Of a stretch of 64,000 nt of DNA, positions 7,981 through 17,116 are shown one piece after another. Position 1 is the stretch's first letter; each line of letters opens with the position of its first letter. The translations under genes and the position numbers were made by a program. Origin of the DNA: Pseudomonadota bacterium (lineage in GTDB: Bacteria; Pseudomonadota; Gammaproteobacteria; Burkholderiales; Burkholderiaceae_C); assembly GCA_018241405.1 (NCBI GenBank), contig JAFEDY010000003.1, forward strand, positions 38,172-102,171, written 5' to 3'. The notes beneath the pieces are model-generated. The model saw only the letters and a list, made by a program, of their open reading frames with translations. It searched no databases and was not told the DNA's origin.

Positions 7981-8003
7981 AAAACGCGGCCCTGGGCCGC
8001 GTT
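7978..8003 (-). terminator. Intrinsic terminator of the parvulin gene
   Basis: On the minus strand, AACGCGGCC (8003-7995) and GGCCGCGTT (7991-7983) form a perfect nine-pair stem with a three-base loop. The sequence then runs into a five-T tract. It lies 27 bases after the parvulin stop and overlaps the stop codon of the convergent DUF1624 gene. Confidence 0.85.
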
Positions 8004-8029
8004 GTGTTGCTGGGCGTGGCGCCCGGCGA

Positions 8030-8815
8030 TCACTCCACCTTGGCCTTGCTGCGCAGGTCTTCCTGGAACTTGGCCAGCTTTTGCTGCTGCAGCTGCTGGG
8101 CGATCTGGGGCTTGACCTCGTCGAGCTTGGGCAGCTGGGCGTCGCGCACGTCGTCCAGGCGGATGACATGCCAGCCAAACTGGCTCTTCACGGGGGTTTG
8201 CGTCATCTTGCCCTTTTCGAGCTTGACCAGGGCCTCGGTGAACTCAGGAACGTAGCTGCTCGGGTTGGCCCAATCCAGGTCGCCGCCGCGCGCGCCGGAC
8301 CCGGGATCCTTGGACTGCTTCTTGGCGATATCTTCGAACTTCGCGCCCTTCTTGATGGCGGCAATGATGGACTTGGCCTCGTCTTCCTTGGCTACCAGGA
8401 TGTGGCTGGCCTTGTATTCCTTGCCGGCGTTGGCGGCGACGAACTTGTCGTATTCGGCCTGGACCTCGGCGTCGGTCACGGGGTTGTTCTTCTGGAAGTC
8501 CACGAACAGCTCGCGGATCAGGATGGTCTGGCGCGCCAGCTCCATCTGGGACTTGTAGTCGGCTGTACCTTCAAGGCCGCGCTTTTGCGCCTCCTGCATG
8601 AAGATCTCGCGGGCAACCACTTCTTCCTTGATCTGGTTTTCCATCTCGGGGGTAACGGGGCGGCCAGAGCGTTCCACTTGCTGCTTCAGGGCCTCGGCGC
8701 GTTCCTTGGGGACGGCCTTGCCATTGACGATGGCGATGTTTTGCGCGGCAACGGGCATGGCCATCGTGCCCAGCATGGCGGCGGCCACGAGGCCGGACAA
8801 GAGCTGTTTCTTCAT
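8030..8815 (-). CDS. Periplasmic peptidyl-prolyl isomerase, parvulin type
   Basis: A 261-residue protein with a clear signal peptide (MKKQLLSGLVAAAMLG, cut after PVAA). A SurA/PrsA-like N-terminal chaperone helical region spans about 30-125 (EEVVAREIFMQEAQKRG). A parvulin rotamase domain spans about 135-225, with KASHILVAKEDEAKS, GGDLDWANP and FGWHVIRLDDVR. The domain catalyses proline cis-trans isomerisation during folding of outer-membrane or periplasmic proteins. It lies 67 bases downstream of bolA and ends at a strong terminator, so it is probably the last gene of the selO-msrB-yciB-bolA transcript or has its own promoter in that gap. Confidence 0.93.
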   Translation of the reverse strand: MKKQLLSGLVAAAMLGTMAMPVAAQNIAIVNGKAVPKERAEALKQQVERSGRPVTPEMENQIKEEVVAREIFMQEAQKRGLEGTADYKSQMELARQTILIRELFVDFQKNNPVTDAEVQAEYDKFVAANAGKEYKASHILVAKEDEAKSIIAAIKKGAKFEDIAKKQSKDPGSGARGGDLDWANPSSYVPEFTEALVKLEKGKMTQTPVKSQFGWHVIRLDDVRDAQLPKLDEVKPQIAQQLQQQKLAKFQEDLRSKAKVE

Positions 8816-8882
8816 TGGGAGTCCACGGATAGGAAATAAGTCTGCGGGAAATTAACCCACAGGCCTTTGGAGTAGGGCGGTG

Positions 8883-9158
8883 TCAGAGAGTTTCAATGGC
8901 GATGGCATGTGCGCCATGGTCAATAAAAATCTGCAGCGCATCATACACAAGCCTATGCTGTGCCACCTTGCGTTTGCCGGCGAACAAGGGGGATGCGATG
9001 CGCACGCGAAAGTGCGTGCCAAAGCCCGTGCCATTGGCGCCGGCGTGGCCCTCGTGCTGCCAGCTTTCGTCCAGCACTTCAAGTTCGGTGGGCTCCAAAG
9101 CCGCACGCAGGCGCTCGGCCATGGCCTCAGCGGTGACGGAGACGGCGGGCATGGTCAT
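8883..9158 (-). CDS. bolA: BolA/IbaG-family protein
   Basis: A 91-residue protein of the BolA fold. [25 protein letters not shown] and [12 protein letters not shown] are typical. The conserved histidine in QHRLVYDAL is one of the residues that bind a 2Fe-2S cluster together with monothiol glutaredoxins. The family works in iron-sulfur trafficking and stress morphology. The ATG at 9156-9158 overlaps the yciB stop by four bases, which indicates translational coupling. A second ATG two codons later is possible. Confidence 0.93.
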   Translation of the reverse strand: MTMPAVSVTAEAMAERLRAALEPTELEVLDESWQHEGHAGANGTGFGTHFRVRIASPLFAGKRKVAQHRLVYDALQIFIDHGAHAIAIETL

Positions 9159-9712
9159 GGTTGTACGTCCTTGGCTTCGGGTTCGCCTTCCTTCATATGG
9201 CGACTCAGGTAAAGCGCCTGGGCGATGACGAAGGCAAACATCAGGCCCAGGCCACCAAACAGCTTGAAGTTGACCCAGGTGTCGGTGTCGAAGTTGTAGG
9301 CCACCCAGAGATTGAGCACCCCCATGGCGGCGAAGAAGCCCGCCCATGCCCAGTTCAACTTCAGCCACACGGGCGCGGGCAGATCGACCTGCGCGGCCAT
9401 GAGGGACTGGATGAAATTCTTGCGAAACACCAACTGCCCGATGAGCAGCGCCCCGCCCATGAGCCAGTACAGCACCGTGGGCTTCCACTTGATGAAGGTC
9501 TCGCTGTGTGCAAGCAGCGTGGCGCCGCCGAAGACCACGATCACCCCCAGGCTGAGCCACTGCATGGGCTCGACCTTGCCATGCTTGACATGGATGTAGG
9601 CGATCTGCGCCACGGTGGCGGCAATGGCCACGCCCGTGGCCATGTAAATGCCCCAGGCCTTGAAGGCGACGAAGAACAGGATGATGGGAAAGAAGTCGAG
9701 AAGCAGTTTCAT
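9155..9712 (-). CDS. yciB: Inner-membrane septation protein A
   Basis: A 185-residue inner-membrane protein with five predicted helices, matching YciB/IspZ (E. coli 179 residues). [17 protein letters not shown] at the start and [10 protein letters not shown] and [19 protein letters not shown] further on are family signatures. In E. coli and Shigella it affects cell division and envelope integrity, and the exact biochemistry is unsettled. Both ends overlap neighbours by four bases (msrB upstream, bolA downstream). The start at 9710-9712 is fixed by the MKLLLDFFP conservation. Confidence 0.95.
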   Translation of the reverse strand: MKLLLDFFPIILFFVAFKAWGIYMATGVAIAATVAQIAYIHVKHGKVEPMQWLSLGVIVVFGGATLLAHSETFIKWKPTVLYWLMGGALLIGQLVFRKNFIQSLMAAQVDLPAPVWLKLNWAWAGFFAAMGVLNLWVAYNFDTDTWVNFKLFGGLGLMFAFVIAQALYLSRHMKEGEPEAKDVQP

Positions 9713-10122
9713 GGCGCCGGGGGTTCGAAGTCGAGCGAGGCGGAGTTCATGCAGTAGCGCAGGCCGGTGGGGGCCGGGCCGTCGGGGAAGACATGGCCCA
9801 GGTGAGCCCCGCATTGTGCACACACGGTCTCGGTGCGCAGCATGCCATGGCTGCGATCCTGGATTTCGGCAATCGCGCCGGGTACGGCGAGCGAGAAGCT
9901 GGGCCAGCCGCAGCCCGCGTCGAACTTGGTGCCGGAGTCGAACAGCTTGGCGCCGCAGCACATGCAGTGGTAGCTGCCGTCGGCCCAGTGGCCCTCGTAT
10001 TTGCCGGAGAATGGCCGTTCGGTCGCGGCATGGCGCGTGACCTCGAAGGCCGCCGGCTCGGCCCCTTTCTCGCGCAGCAGGGCCTGCCACTCGGCGTCGG
10101 TTTTCTGGATGGCGTAGGTCAT
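9709..10122 (-). CDS. msrB: Peptide-methionine (R)-S-oxide reductase
   Basis: A 137-residue enzyme that reduces methionine-R-sulfoxide in proteins. Two zinc-binding CxxC pairs are present (CMCC region near 53-56, CAQC near 101-104), with CGWPSF and GHVFPDGP between and after. The catalytic cysteine is in [11 protein letters not shown], about residue 124, so it is a cysteine enzyme and not a selenoprotein. No signal peptide is seen, so it acts in the cytoplasm. It overlaps selO upstream and yciB downstream by four bases each. Confidence 0.97.
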   Translation of the reverse strand: MTYAIQKTDAEWQALLREKGAEPAAFEVTRHAATERPFSGKYEGHWADGSYHCMCCGAKLFDSGTKFDAGCGWPSFSLAVPGAIAEIQDRSHGMLRTETVCAQCGAHLGHVFPDGPAPTGLRYCMNSASLDFEPPAP

Positions 10123-11597
10123 GAGGAGCAGCTGATGGAGATGTGTGACGCCCAGTCGGGCGGGAAGTCGGCATAGGCCTCGTGGCCGGGGCGCTCGTCA
10201 AACGGGCGCGCCAGCAGGTCCTGCAGGGTTTGGAGTACGGAAAAGTCACCAAGTTTCGCGGCGCGTATAGCCGCTTCGCCCAGGTGGTTGCGCAGCACGT
10301 AGTGGGGGTTGGTTTTTAGCATCAAATCGGCCGCCAGCGCACGATCATCAACCGCGAGCAGCTCTTGATATTGAAGCAGCCAGGCGTCAAAACCCGCGCG
10401 GTCTGCAAACAGATCGCGCACCGGCTCGAACTCGCTTGTCGCCACGGCATGCGACAGGCGGCGCCAGAAGATGGGGTAATCCACCCGGCCTGCGGACAGC
10501 AGGCGCTGCAGGCCGTCCATTAGCGCCTCGTCGCCCGCGCGGGCTTGGCGCAGGCCCAGCTTGGCGCGAAGACGCGCCATGAAGGCATCGACGAACACCG
10601 GCTCGTAGCTGTCCAGCGCGGCCTGGGCCTGCTGCACGTCCTCGATCAGCGGCAGCAGCGCGCGCGCCAGGCACAGCAGGTTCCAGTAGGCCACGCCGGG
10701 CTGGCGGTCGAAGGCGTAGCGGCCCTGGTGGTCGCTGTGGTTGCAGATATGGCCGGGGTCGAAGGCGTCGAGGAACTGGAACGGCCCGTAGTCGACGGTC
10801 AGGCCCAGGATGCTCATGTTGTCGGTGTTCATCACGCCATGGCAGAAGCCCACGGCCTGCCATAGGGCGATGAGGCGGGCGGTGCGCTCGCTCACCGCGC
10901 GCAGCAGCGCGGCGCAGGGGTTGGCGTCGGCCCGGCACTCGGGGTAGTAGCGGTCAATGACGTAGTCGGCCAGCTGGCGCAGCTCGGCGTGCTGGCCGCG
11001 CGCGGCGAAATGCTCGAAATGGCCGAAGCGTATGAAGCTGGGCGCCACGCGCGTGACCACGGCGGCGGTTTCCAGCTCCTCGCGCTGCACGGGCTGGGGC
11101 GAGCCGGTCACGCACAGGGCGCGCGTGGTGGGGATGCCCAAGGCCGCCATGGCCTCGCTGCACAAAAATTCGCGGATCGACGAGCGCAGCACGGCGCGCC
11201 CGTCGCCCATGCGCGAATAGGGCGTGCGCCCGCAGCCCTTGAGCTGGACTTCCTGGCCCGTGGCCGTCTCGCCCAGCAGGATGGCGCGGCCGTCGCCCAG
11301 CTGGCCGGCCCAGACGCCGAACTGGTGGCCGCTGTAGACGCTGGCCAGCGGCTGGCTGCCGAGGGGCGGTCTATTGCCGGTGAAGAACTGCAGCGCATCC
11401 TCGCGTAGCTGCCAGTCGTCCGGAAGGCCCAGAAGTCTGCCCACCTCTGCGCTCATGCCCACCCAATGGGGTGCAGGCAGAGGTGTGGGATGCAGCCGGG
11501 TGAAGAACGCCGGGCCCAGGGCGGCAAAGCCATCGTGCCAGCCGGCCAGCAGGGGCGGCAGAGTGGTTTGCGCGGGCGTGGCATAGACCTGGGACAT
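10119..11597 (-). CDS. selO: Protein adenylyltransferase SelO (YdiU)
   Basis: A 492-residue pseudokinase-fold enzyme that transfers AMP from ATP to Ser, Thr or Tyr of target proteins. [60 protein letters not shown] and [11 protein letters not shown] are SelO signatures. The C-terminus is ISCSS, with cysteine at the place where animal SelO has selenocysteine. E. coli SelO AMPylates proteins involved in redox homeostasis. The frame is open far upstream, but the ATG at 11595-11597 gives the usual N-terminus and length. It is first in a four-gene overlapped set with msrB, yciB and bolA, which fits a role in oxidative damage control. Confidence 0.95.
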   Translation of the reverse strand: MSQVYATPAQTTLPPLLAGWHDGFAALGPAFFTRLHPTPLPAPHWVGMSAEVGRLLGLPDDWQLREDALQFFTGNRPPLGSQPLASVYSGHQFGVWAGQLGDGRAILLGETATGQEVQLKGCGRTPYSRMGDGRAVLRSSIREFLCSEAMAALGIPTTRALCVTGSPQPVQREELETAAVVTRVAPSFIRFGHFEHFAARGQHAELRQLADYVIDRYYPECRADANPCAALLRAVSERTARLIALWQAVGFCHGVMNTDNMSILGLTVDYGPFQFLDAFDPGHICNHSDHQGRYAFDRQPGVAYWNLLCLARALLPLIEDVQQAQAALDSYEPVFVDAFMARLRAKLGLRQARAGDEALMDGLQRLLSAGRVDYPIFWRRLSHAVATSEFEPVRDLFADRAGFDAWLLQYQELLAVDDRALAADLMLKTNPHYVLRNHLGEAAIRAAKLGDFSVLQTLQDLLARPFDERPGHEAYADFPPDWASHISISCSS

Positions 11598-11712
11598 GTG
11601 TGGATTGTCCCCCGCATGACGATGTCCCGCAGTGAACAAAGGCCTTGTGCCATGCGTGTAGGCATTGGGTTTTCCCTGGGGAGGTGGTGACAGCGCCCGG
11701 CGCGCAGCTATA

Positions 11713-11739
11713 GGATGGTGCGATGTCGGATGGTGCGAT
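11713..11739 (+). repeat. Direct repeat GGATGGTGCGAT, two copies
   Basis: Two exact 12-base copies at 11713-11724 and 11728-11739, with a 15-base period. They lie 31 bases before the acyl-CoA synthetase start and in the divergent gap with selO. They could be a pair of regulator binding sites or a small slipped duplication. Confidence 0.5.
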
Positions 11740-11769
11740 TTCCCTACCCATTTTTCACAAGGAGCTCCC

Positions 11770-13407
11770 ATGCTGGGCCTGATGCAGAACCAACCCCTGT
11801 TGATTTCCGCCCTGATCACCTTTGCCGAGCGCAACCATGGCGACGGCGAGATCGTCTCGCGCCGGGTGGAGGGCGACATCCATCGCTACACCTACCGCGA
11901 CCTGGCGCGGCGCGCGCGCCAGCTGGCCAACGCCCTCGACGCGCAGGGCCTGCAGTTCAGCGACCGTGTGGCCACGATCGCCTGGAATGGCTACCGCCAC
12001 ATGGAGATGTACTTTGGCGTTTCCGGCTCGGGCCGCGTGCTGCACACCATCAACCCGCGCCTGCACCCCGAGCAGATCGCCTGGATCGTGAACCACGCCG
12101 AGGACCAGGTGCTGTGCTTTGACATGAGCTTCCTGCCCATCGTCCAGGCCGTGCATACCAAATGCCCGACGGTGAAGCAATGGGTGGCCCTGTGCGACGC
12201 CGACAAGCTGCCCGCGGACTCGGGCATTCCCGGCCTCGTGAGCTATGAAGCCTGGATTGGCGCCGCCTCCAGCGACTACCAGTGGCCCAACTTTGACGAA
12301 AACACGGCGTCCAGCATGTGCTACACCAGCGGCACCACCGGCAACCCCAAGGCCGTGCTGTACAGCCACCGCTCCACCACGCTGCATGCCTACGCCGCGG
12401 CGCTGCCCGACGTGATGTGCCTGTCGGCGCGCGACTCGGTGCTGCCCGTCGTGCCCATGTTCCACGTCAACGCCTGGGGCATACCGTATTCGGCCGCGCT
12501 GACGGGCTGCAAGCTGGTCTTTCCGGGCCCTGCGCTCGATGGCAAGTCGGTCTATGAGCTGATGGAGGCCGAGGGCGTGACCTTTGCCGCGGGCGTGCCC
12601 ACCGTGTGGCAGATGCTGCTCAACCATGTGAAGGCTGCCGGCCTGAAGTTCAGCAGCTTGAAGCGCACGGTGATCGGCGGATCGGCCTGCCCACCGGCCA
12701 TGATCACTGCCTTCCAGGACGAATACGGCGTCTCGGTGCTGCATGCCTGGGGCATGACCGAGATGAGCCCGCTGGGCACGCTGTGCACGCTCAAGAACAA
12801 GCACCTGGCGCTGGGCAAGGACGAGCAGATGCACATCCTGCAAAAGCAGGGCCGCGCCGTCTATGGCGTGGAGATGAAGATCGTGGGCGGCGACGGCCAG
12901 GAGCAGCCCTGGGACGGCAAGGCTTACGGTGACCTGCTGGTGCGCGGCCCGTGGATCGTGGACAGCTACTTCAAGGGCGAATGCCCGCTCGTCAAGGACG
13001 AGCATGGCGTGGGCTGGTTCCCCACGGGCGACGTGGCCACCATCGACGCCGACGGCTACATGCACATCACCGACCGCAGCAAGGACGTGATCAAGTCGGG
13101 CGGCGAATGGATCAGCTCCATCGACATCGAGAACATCGCCATGGCCCACCCTGCCGTCGCCATGGCCGCCTGCGTTGGCGTGCCCCACCCCAAGTGGGAC
13201 GAGCGCCCCATCGTGGTCGTTGCCAAGCGCCCCGGAGCCGAGGTGACACGCGAGGAGTTGCTGGCCTTCTACGAAGGCAAAACGGCAAAGTGGCAGATCC
13301 CGGACGACGTGGTGTTCGTCGAGGCGATTCCGCTGGGCGCCACTGGCAAGATGCTCAAGACACGCCTGCGCGAGCAGCTGGCGGGTTACAAGCTGCCCGG
13401 GCTGTAG
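11770..13407 (+). CDS. Acyl-CoA synthetase (AMP-forming), DmdB-like family
   Basis: A 545-residue ANL-superfamily ligase that activates a carboxylic acid to its CoA thioester via an acyl-AMP. The P-loop-like [18 protein letters not shown] lies near residue 185. [28 protein letters not shown] and the [14 protein letters not shown] hinge follow. The catalytic lysine is in [13 protein letters not shown] near the end. Length and the [11 protein letters not shown] start fit the group that includes the methylthiopropionate ligase DmdB and medium-chain ligases. AAGGAGCT lies 5-6 bases before the ATG at 11770, while the longer open frame has no such site. Together with the downstream ABC importer and beta-oxidation genes, it would activate the imported acid. 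The real substrate is not visible from sequence. Confidence 0.92.
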   Translation: MLGLMQNQPLLISALITFAERNHGDGEIVSRRVEGDIHRYTYRDLARRARQLANALDAQGLQFSDRVATIAWNGYRHMEMYFGVSGSGRVLHTINPRLHPEQIAWIVNHAEDQVLCFDMSFLPIVQAVHTKCPTVKQWVALCDADKLPADSGIPGLVSYEAWIGAASSDYQWPNFDENTASSMCYTSGTTGNPKAVLYSHRSTTLHAYAAALPDVMCLSARDSVLPVVPMFHVNAWGIPYSAALTGCKLVFPGPALDGKSVYELMEAEGVTFAAGVPTVWQMLLNHVKAAGLKFSSLKRTVIGGSACPPAMITAFQDEYGVSVLHAWGMTEMSPLGTLCTLKNKHLALGKDEQMHILQKQGRAVYGVEMKIVGGDGQEQPWDGKAYGDLLVRGPWIVDSYFKGECPLVKDEHGVGWFPTGDVATIDADGYMHITDRSKDVIKSGGEWISSIDIENIAMAHPAVAMAACVGVPHPKWDERPIVVVAKRPGAEVTREELLAFYEGKTAKWQIPDDVVFVEAIPLGATGKMLKTRLREQLAGYKLPGL

Positions 13408-13545
13408 CCACTGCCGACCGGCGCGCGAGCGTTCGGGCAGCCCACCGGTCACATGGGCGATAGCTGCTAAGTGCAATCCCTGAAGAAGCTTTTTGTTGCG
13501 GGCGCTTACGCTGCCGCCGATCCATTCTTATCGAGGAGGCATGGC

Positions 13546-14781
13546 ATGCAACGGACTATCAAAACAATAGCTTTTAGCGCAATGCTGGTGGCCGCTGGAG
13601 CCGCTTTTGCGCAAAAGGGGGAGACGGTCAGGATTGCCTGGATCGATCCGCTGTCAGGCCTGATGGCGGCACTGGGCACCAACCAGATGAAGAGCTGGCA
13701 GTACCTGGCCGAGGAGTTCAGCAAGAACAACGCGGCCGGCGTCAAGTTCGAGATCATTCCCATAGACAACAAGCTCAGTCCGCAGGAGACGACTGCTGCC
13801 CTGCGCTCGGCCATGGACCAGGGCGTGCGCTATGTCGCGCAGGGCGATGGTTCGGGCCCGGCACTGGCCATCGTGGATGCGCTGGAGAAGCACAACGCGC
13901 GCAACAAGGGCAAGGAGGTGGTCTACCTCAACTACGCGGCCGTCGATCCCGATCTGACCAACAGCAAGTGCAGCTACTGGCATTTCCGCCTCGACGCCGA
14001 CACCTCCATGAAGATGGAGGCGCTGACCACCTACATGAAGGATCTGCCTGACGTCAAAAAGGTCTATCTGATCAACCAGAACTACTCGCACGGCCAGCAG
14101 GTCAGCAAGTACGCCAAGGAGATGCTGAAACGCAAGCGTGCCGACGTGGAGATCGTCGGCGACGATCTGGCGCCGCTGGCCCAGGTGCGCGACTTCGCGC
14201 CCTATGTCGCCAAGATCAAGCAGTCCGGCGCCGACAGCGTGATCACCGGCAACTGGGGCTCGGACCTGGCCCTGCTCATCAAGGCCGCCAATGATGCCGG
14301 CCTGTCCAACGTCAAGTTCTACACCTATTACGCCGTGGCCACGGGTGCGCCCACGGCGCTGGGGGCGACGGCTGCGGGCAAGGTCTACATGGTGGGCTAC
14401 GGCCACCCCAACCATGAGGGTCCCATCAACGCCATCGTGCGTGGCTACAAGGCCAAGGTCAACGACGACATGTACACGGGTTCGATCTACCACGGCTTTG
14501 CCATGCTGACCGAAGCCTTCCAGCGCGCCAAAAGCACCGACCCTGTCAAGGTGGCCGCAGTCATGGACGGCATGAAGTTCAACAGCTTCAACGGCGAGGT
14601 GGAGATGCGCAAGACCGACCACCAGCTGCAGCAGGGCTTGTACATCACGCGCTGGGAAAAGGCCGGCGGCAAGTACCCGCTGGATGCGGAAAACACCGGC
14701 TACACCTTCGTGCCCGTGAAGTACTACGAGCCCTACGTGGCCAGCACGCCCACTTCGTGCCAGATGAAGCGGCCTTCCTGA
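13546..14781 (+). CDS. ABC transporter periplasmic binding protein, branched-chain amino acid type
   Basis: A 411-residue binding protein of the LivJ/LivK class. A signal peptide (MQRTIKTIAFSAMLVAAG, cut after AFA) precedes the mature part. This starts with VRIAWIDPLSGLMAALGTNQ and has the two-lobed periplasmic-binding fold (SGPALAIVDALEKHN, LINQNYSHGQQVSKYAKE, GNWGSDLALLIKAANDAGL). AGGAGG at 13533-13538, 7 bases before the ATG, fixes the start. It feeds the permeases and ATPases encoded just downstream. Homologues bind amino acids, short amides or aromatic acids. Because it sits between an acyl-CoA ligase and beta-oxidation genes, a carboxylic acid is more likely than an amino acid here. A strong terminator follows, which would make it more abundant than the membrane parts. 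Confidence 0.92.
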   Translation: MQRTIKTIAFSAMLVAAGAAFAQKGETVRIAWIDPLSGLMAALGTNQMKSWQYLAEEFSKNNAAGVKFEIIPIDNKLSPQETTAALRSAMDQGVRYVAQGDGSGPALAIVDALEKHNARNKGKEVVYLNYAAVDPDLTNSKCSYWHFRLDADTSMKMEALTTYMKDLPDVKKVYLINQNYSHGQQVSKYAKEMLKRKRADVEIVGDDLAPLAQVRDFAPYVAKIKQSGADSVITGNWGSDLALLIKAANDAGLSNVKFYTYYAVATGAPTALGATAAGKVYMVGYGHPNHEGPINAIVRGYKAKVNDDMYTGSIYHGFAMLTEAFQRAKSTDPVKVAAVMDGMKFNSFNGEVEMRKTDHQLQQGLYITRWEKAGGKYPLDAENTGYTFVPVKYYEPYVASTPTSCQMKRPS

Positions 14782-14813
14782 TCTTCGCTTTGCTCCAGGC
14801 GGGGCAAACCTCT

Positions 14814-14841
14814 GGGCCCGAGCCTGCTCGGGCCCTTTTTT
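14814..14841 (+). terminator. Terminator/attenuator between binding protein and permease genes
   Basis: GGGCCCGAGC (14814-14823) pairs perfectly with GCTCGGGCCC (14826-14835), and TTTTTT follows. It lies 32 bases after the binding-protein stop and 21 bases before livH. Such hairpins commonly let the binding protein be made in excess over the membrane components. Confidence 0.85.
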
Positions 14842-14862
14842 CGGCAGTCGACAGACGCTTCC

Positions 14863-15816
14863 ATGAATCCTGAGTTTTTCGTGATCTCGCTGCTCAACGG
14901 CTTCAGCTACGGGCTGCTGCTGTTCATGCTGAGCTCCGGCCTGACGCTGATCTTCAGCATGATGGGCGTGCTCAACTTCGCCCACACCAGCTTCTACATG
15001 CTGGGCGCCTACCTTGCGTACAGCCTGTCGGGCGCCATCGGTTTCTGGCCGGCGCTGGTGCTGGCGCCGCTCGCCGTGGGGGTGCTGGGCGCTGCGTTCG
15101 AGCGCTACTGCCTGCGCCGCGTGCACAAGTTCGGCCATGTGCCCGAGCTGCTCGTCACCTTCGGCCTGTCCTACCTGGTGCTGGAGCTGGTGCAGCTGGT
15201 CTGGGGGCGCTCCACCGTGCCCTACGGCCTGCCGCCGCTCCTGCAGGGGCCTCTGTTCACGCTCTACGGCACGCAGTTCCCGCGCTCGCGCTCCTTCATC
15301 ATGCTCGTGGCGCTGCTGATGCTGCTGGCCGTGTGGTTGGTGCTTACGCGCACGCGCATCGGCCTGGTGATACAGGCGGCGCTCAAGCACCCGCAGATGG
15401 TGGAGGCCCTGGGCCACAATGTGCCGCGCGTGTTCATGCTGGTGTTTGGCGGAGGCTGTGCGCTCGCCGGCCTGGCCGGGGTGATAGGCGGCAACACCTA
15501 CATCACCGAGCCGGCCATGGCGGCATCGGTCGGCTCCATCATCTTTGTGGTGGTGGTGGTGGGCGGCATGGGGTCGCTGGCCGGGGCGTTCCTCGCGTCG
15601 CTGCTGATTGGCATCGTGCAGACCTTTGCCGTGGCGCTGGACTATTCGCTGGCCGGGGCGCTGGCGCATGTCGGCGTGCCGGTGGGCGAGGGCAGCGTGG
15701 GCTGGCCGCTGTGGAAGCTCACCATCTCGCAGGTGGCGCCCATGCTGCCTTACCTGCTACTGGTTTTGATATTGATCCTGCGCCCCAAGGGGCTCCTGGG
15801 CACGCGCGAGGATTGA
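14863..15816 (+). CDS. livH: Branched-chain-type ABC permease LivH
   Basis: A 317-residue inner-membrane permease with about eight or nine helices. LLNGFSYGLLLFMLSSGLTLIFSMMGVLNFAH is the classic LivH opening, and VVVVGGMGSLAGAFLASLLIG is the EAA-like ATPase contact region. ALGHNVPRVFMLVFGGGCALAGLAGV also fits. It forms the translocation pore with LivM. It is followed four bases later by livM. The ATG at 14863 has no strong Shine-Dalgarno sequence, consistent with lower expression than the binding protein. Confidence 0.94.
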   Translation: MNPEFFVISLLNGFSYGLLLFMLSSGLTLIFSMMGVLNFAHTSFYMLGAYLAYSLSGAIGFWPALVLAPLAVGVLGAAFERYCLRRVHKFGHVPELLVTFGLSYLVLELVQLVWGRSTVPYGLPPLLQGPLFTLYGTQFPRSRSFIMLVALLMLLAVWLVLTRTRIGLVIQAALKHPQMVEALGHNVPRVFMLVFGGGCALAGLAGVIGGNTYITEPAMAASVGSIIFVVVVVGGMGSLAGAFLASLLIGIVQTFAVALDYSLAGALAHVGVPVGEGSVGWPLWKLTISQVAPMLPYLLLVLILILRPKGLLGTRED

Positions 15817-15820
15817 CTCC

Positions 15821-17116
15821 ATGACTGCCACCCATTACCGCTTCAAGCCCTGGAACGTGGGGCGCTTCCTTGTCTGGACGCTGTTCGCGCTGCTGCTCAT
15901 CGCCGCGCCCCATGTGTTCACCAGCAGCCTGGCGCTGACCATGCTGTCGCAGATGGGCTACCTGATCATCATCTGCCTGTCCTACAACATGCTCTTGGGC
16001 CAGGGCGGCATGCTCAGCTTTGGCCATGCGGTCTACACCGGGCTGGGCTCCTTCATCACCATCCATGCCATCAACATGGCCGGACGCGGCGAGTTTCCCG
16101 TGCCGCTGGTTTTCATGCCTGTGGTGGGCGGCCTGGCCGGCCTGTTCTTTGCCGTGCTGCTGGGCTACGTGACGACGAAGAAATCGGGCACCACCTTTGC
16201 GATGATCACCCTGGGCATAGGTGAGCTGATCGCCGCCATGGCGCTGATGTTCCCCGAATTCTTTGGCGGCGAGGGCGGCGTGACCACGGACCGGGTCTAT
16301 GGCCGGGGCTTTCTGGGCATCACCTTCGGCCCCGGCATCGAGGTCTACTACCTGATCGCCGCCTACTGCTTCATCTGCACCGCCGCCATGTTCGCCTTCA
16401 CCGGCACACCGCTGGGGCGCATGCTCAACGCCGTGCGTGACAACCCCGAGCGCGTGGAGTTCATGGGCTACGACACGCAGCAGGTGCGCTACCGGGCATT
16501 TTGCATCGCAGGCTTCTTCGCGGGCGTGGGTGGGGCGCTGGCAGCTATCAATTTTGAGATCGTCACGGGGGCCGACAGCGTCAGCATGGTGCGCTCTGGC
16601 GGCTACCTGCTGTTCACCTTCCTGGGCGGGGCGACCTTCTTTTTCGGCCCCATCATCGGCGCGGTGCTGCTGGTGCTGGCCTCGGTGCTGCTGTCCGAGC
16701 TCTCCAAGGCCTGGCTGCTGTACCTGGGCCTGGTGTTTTTGTTCATGGTCATGTACGCGCCCGGCGGCGTGGCCAGCCTGATCATGATGAACCTGCGCCT
16801 GGCCCAATACGGCAAGCTCGGGCGGCTGTGGGTGTCCTATCTTGGATTGGCGGGCACGGGCCTGACGGCCCTGCTGGGGGCGGCGGCCATGGTGGAGATG
16901 ACCTACCACCTGCAGCTCAATGCCGCGCTGGGGCCCGTCCTCAACTTCCTGGGCGCAAGCCTCGATGCCCGGGGCCTGACGAGCTGGTTCGGCGCCGGTT
17001 TCGTGCTGCTGACCGGCCTGGGCCTGTTCGAGCTGTGCCGGCGCGAGTTTCTGCGCCAATGGGGCGAGGCGCAGGAAGAAATAGAACACGAGATCAAGCG
17101 CCAGGAGGCATTGTGA
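15821..17116 (+). CDS. livM: Branched-chain-type ABC permease LivM with extended C-terminus
   Basis: A 431-residue permease, about 70-110 residues longer than usual LivM. The core spans to about residue 325. SYNMLLGQGGMLSFGHAVY, MITLGIGELIAAMAL, AVRDNPERVEFMGY and GGATFFFGPIIGAVLLVL are family motifs, and the core ends at MYAPGGVASLI. The extra tail has two more hydrophobic segments (YLGLAGTGLTALLGAAA and FGAGFVLLTGLGLFEL). It then ends in a charged helix (EAQEEIEHEIKRQEAL). The tail is continuous with the core, so it is not a frameshift. Its function is unknown. The stop TGA shares its A with the livG ATG. Confidence 0.92.
   Translation: MTATHYRFKPWNVGRFLVWTLFALLLIAAPHVFTSSLALTMLSQMGYLIIICLSYNMLLGQGGMLSFGHAVYTGLGSFITIHAINMAGRGEFPVPLVFMPVVGGLAGLFFAVLLGYVTTKKSGTTFAMITLGIGELIAAMALMFPEFFGGEGGVTTDRVYGRGFLGITFGPGIEVYYLIAAYCFICTAAMFAFTGTPLGRMLNAVRDNPERVEFMGYDTQQVRYRAFCIAGFFAGVGGALAAINFEIVTGADSVSMVRSGGYLLFTFLGGATFFFGPIIGAVLLVLASVLLSELSKAWLLYLGLVFLFMVMYAPGGVASLIMMNLRLAQYGKLGRLWVSYLGLAGTGLTALLGAAAMVEMTYHLQLNAALGPVLNFLGASLDARGLTSWFGAGFVLLTGLGLFELCRREFLRQWGEAQEEIEHEIKRQEAL

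Noticed and set aside
13558..13584. Repeat-like CTATCAAAACAATAGCTTTTAGCGC in the binding-protein signal peptide
   Set aside because: Possibly a captured repeat fragment, but the stem is absent and signal peptides vary freely, so there is too little to claim.
16530..16560. Repeat-like AGCTATCAATTTTGA inside livM
   Set aside because: It encodes the AAINFEIVTG stretch that is conserved in LivM, so the resemblance to the palindrome family is probably chance.
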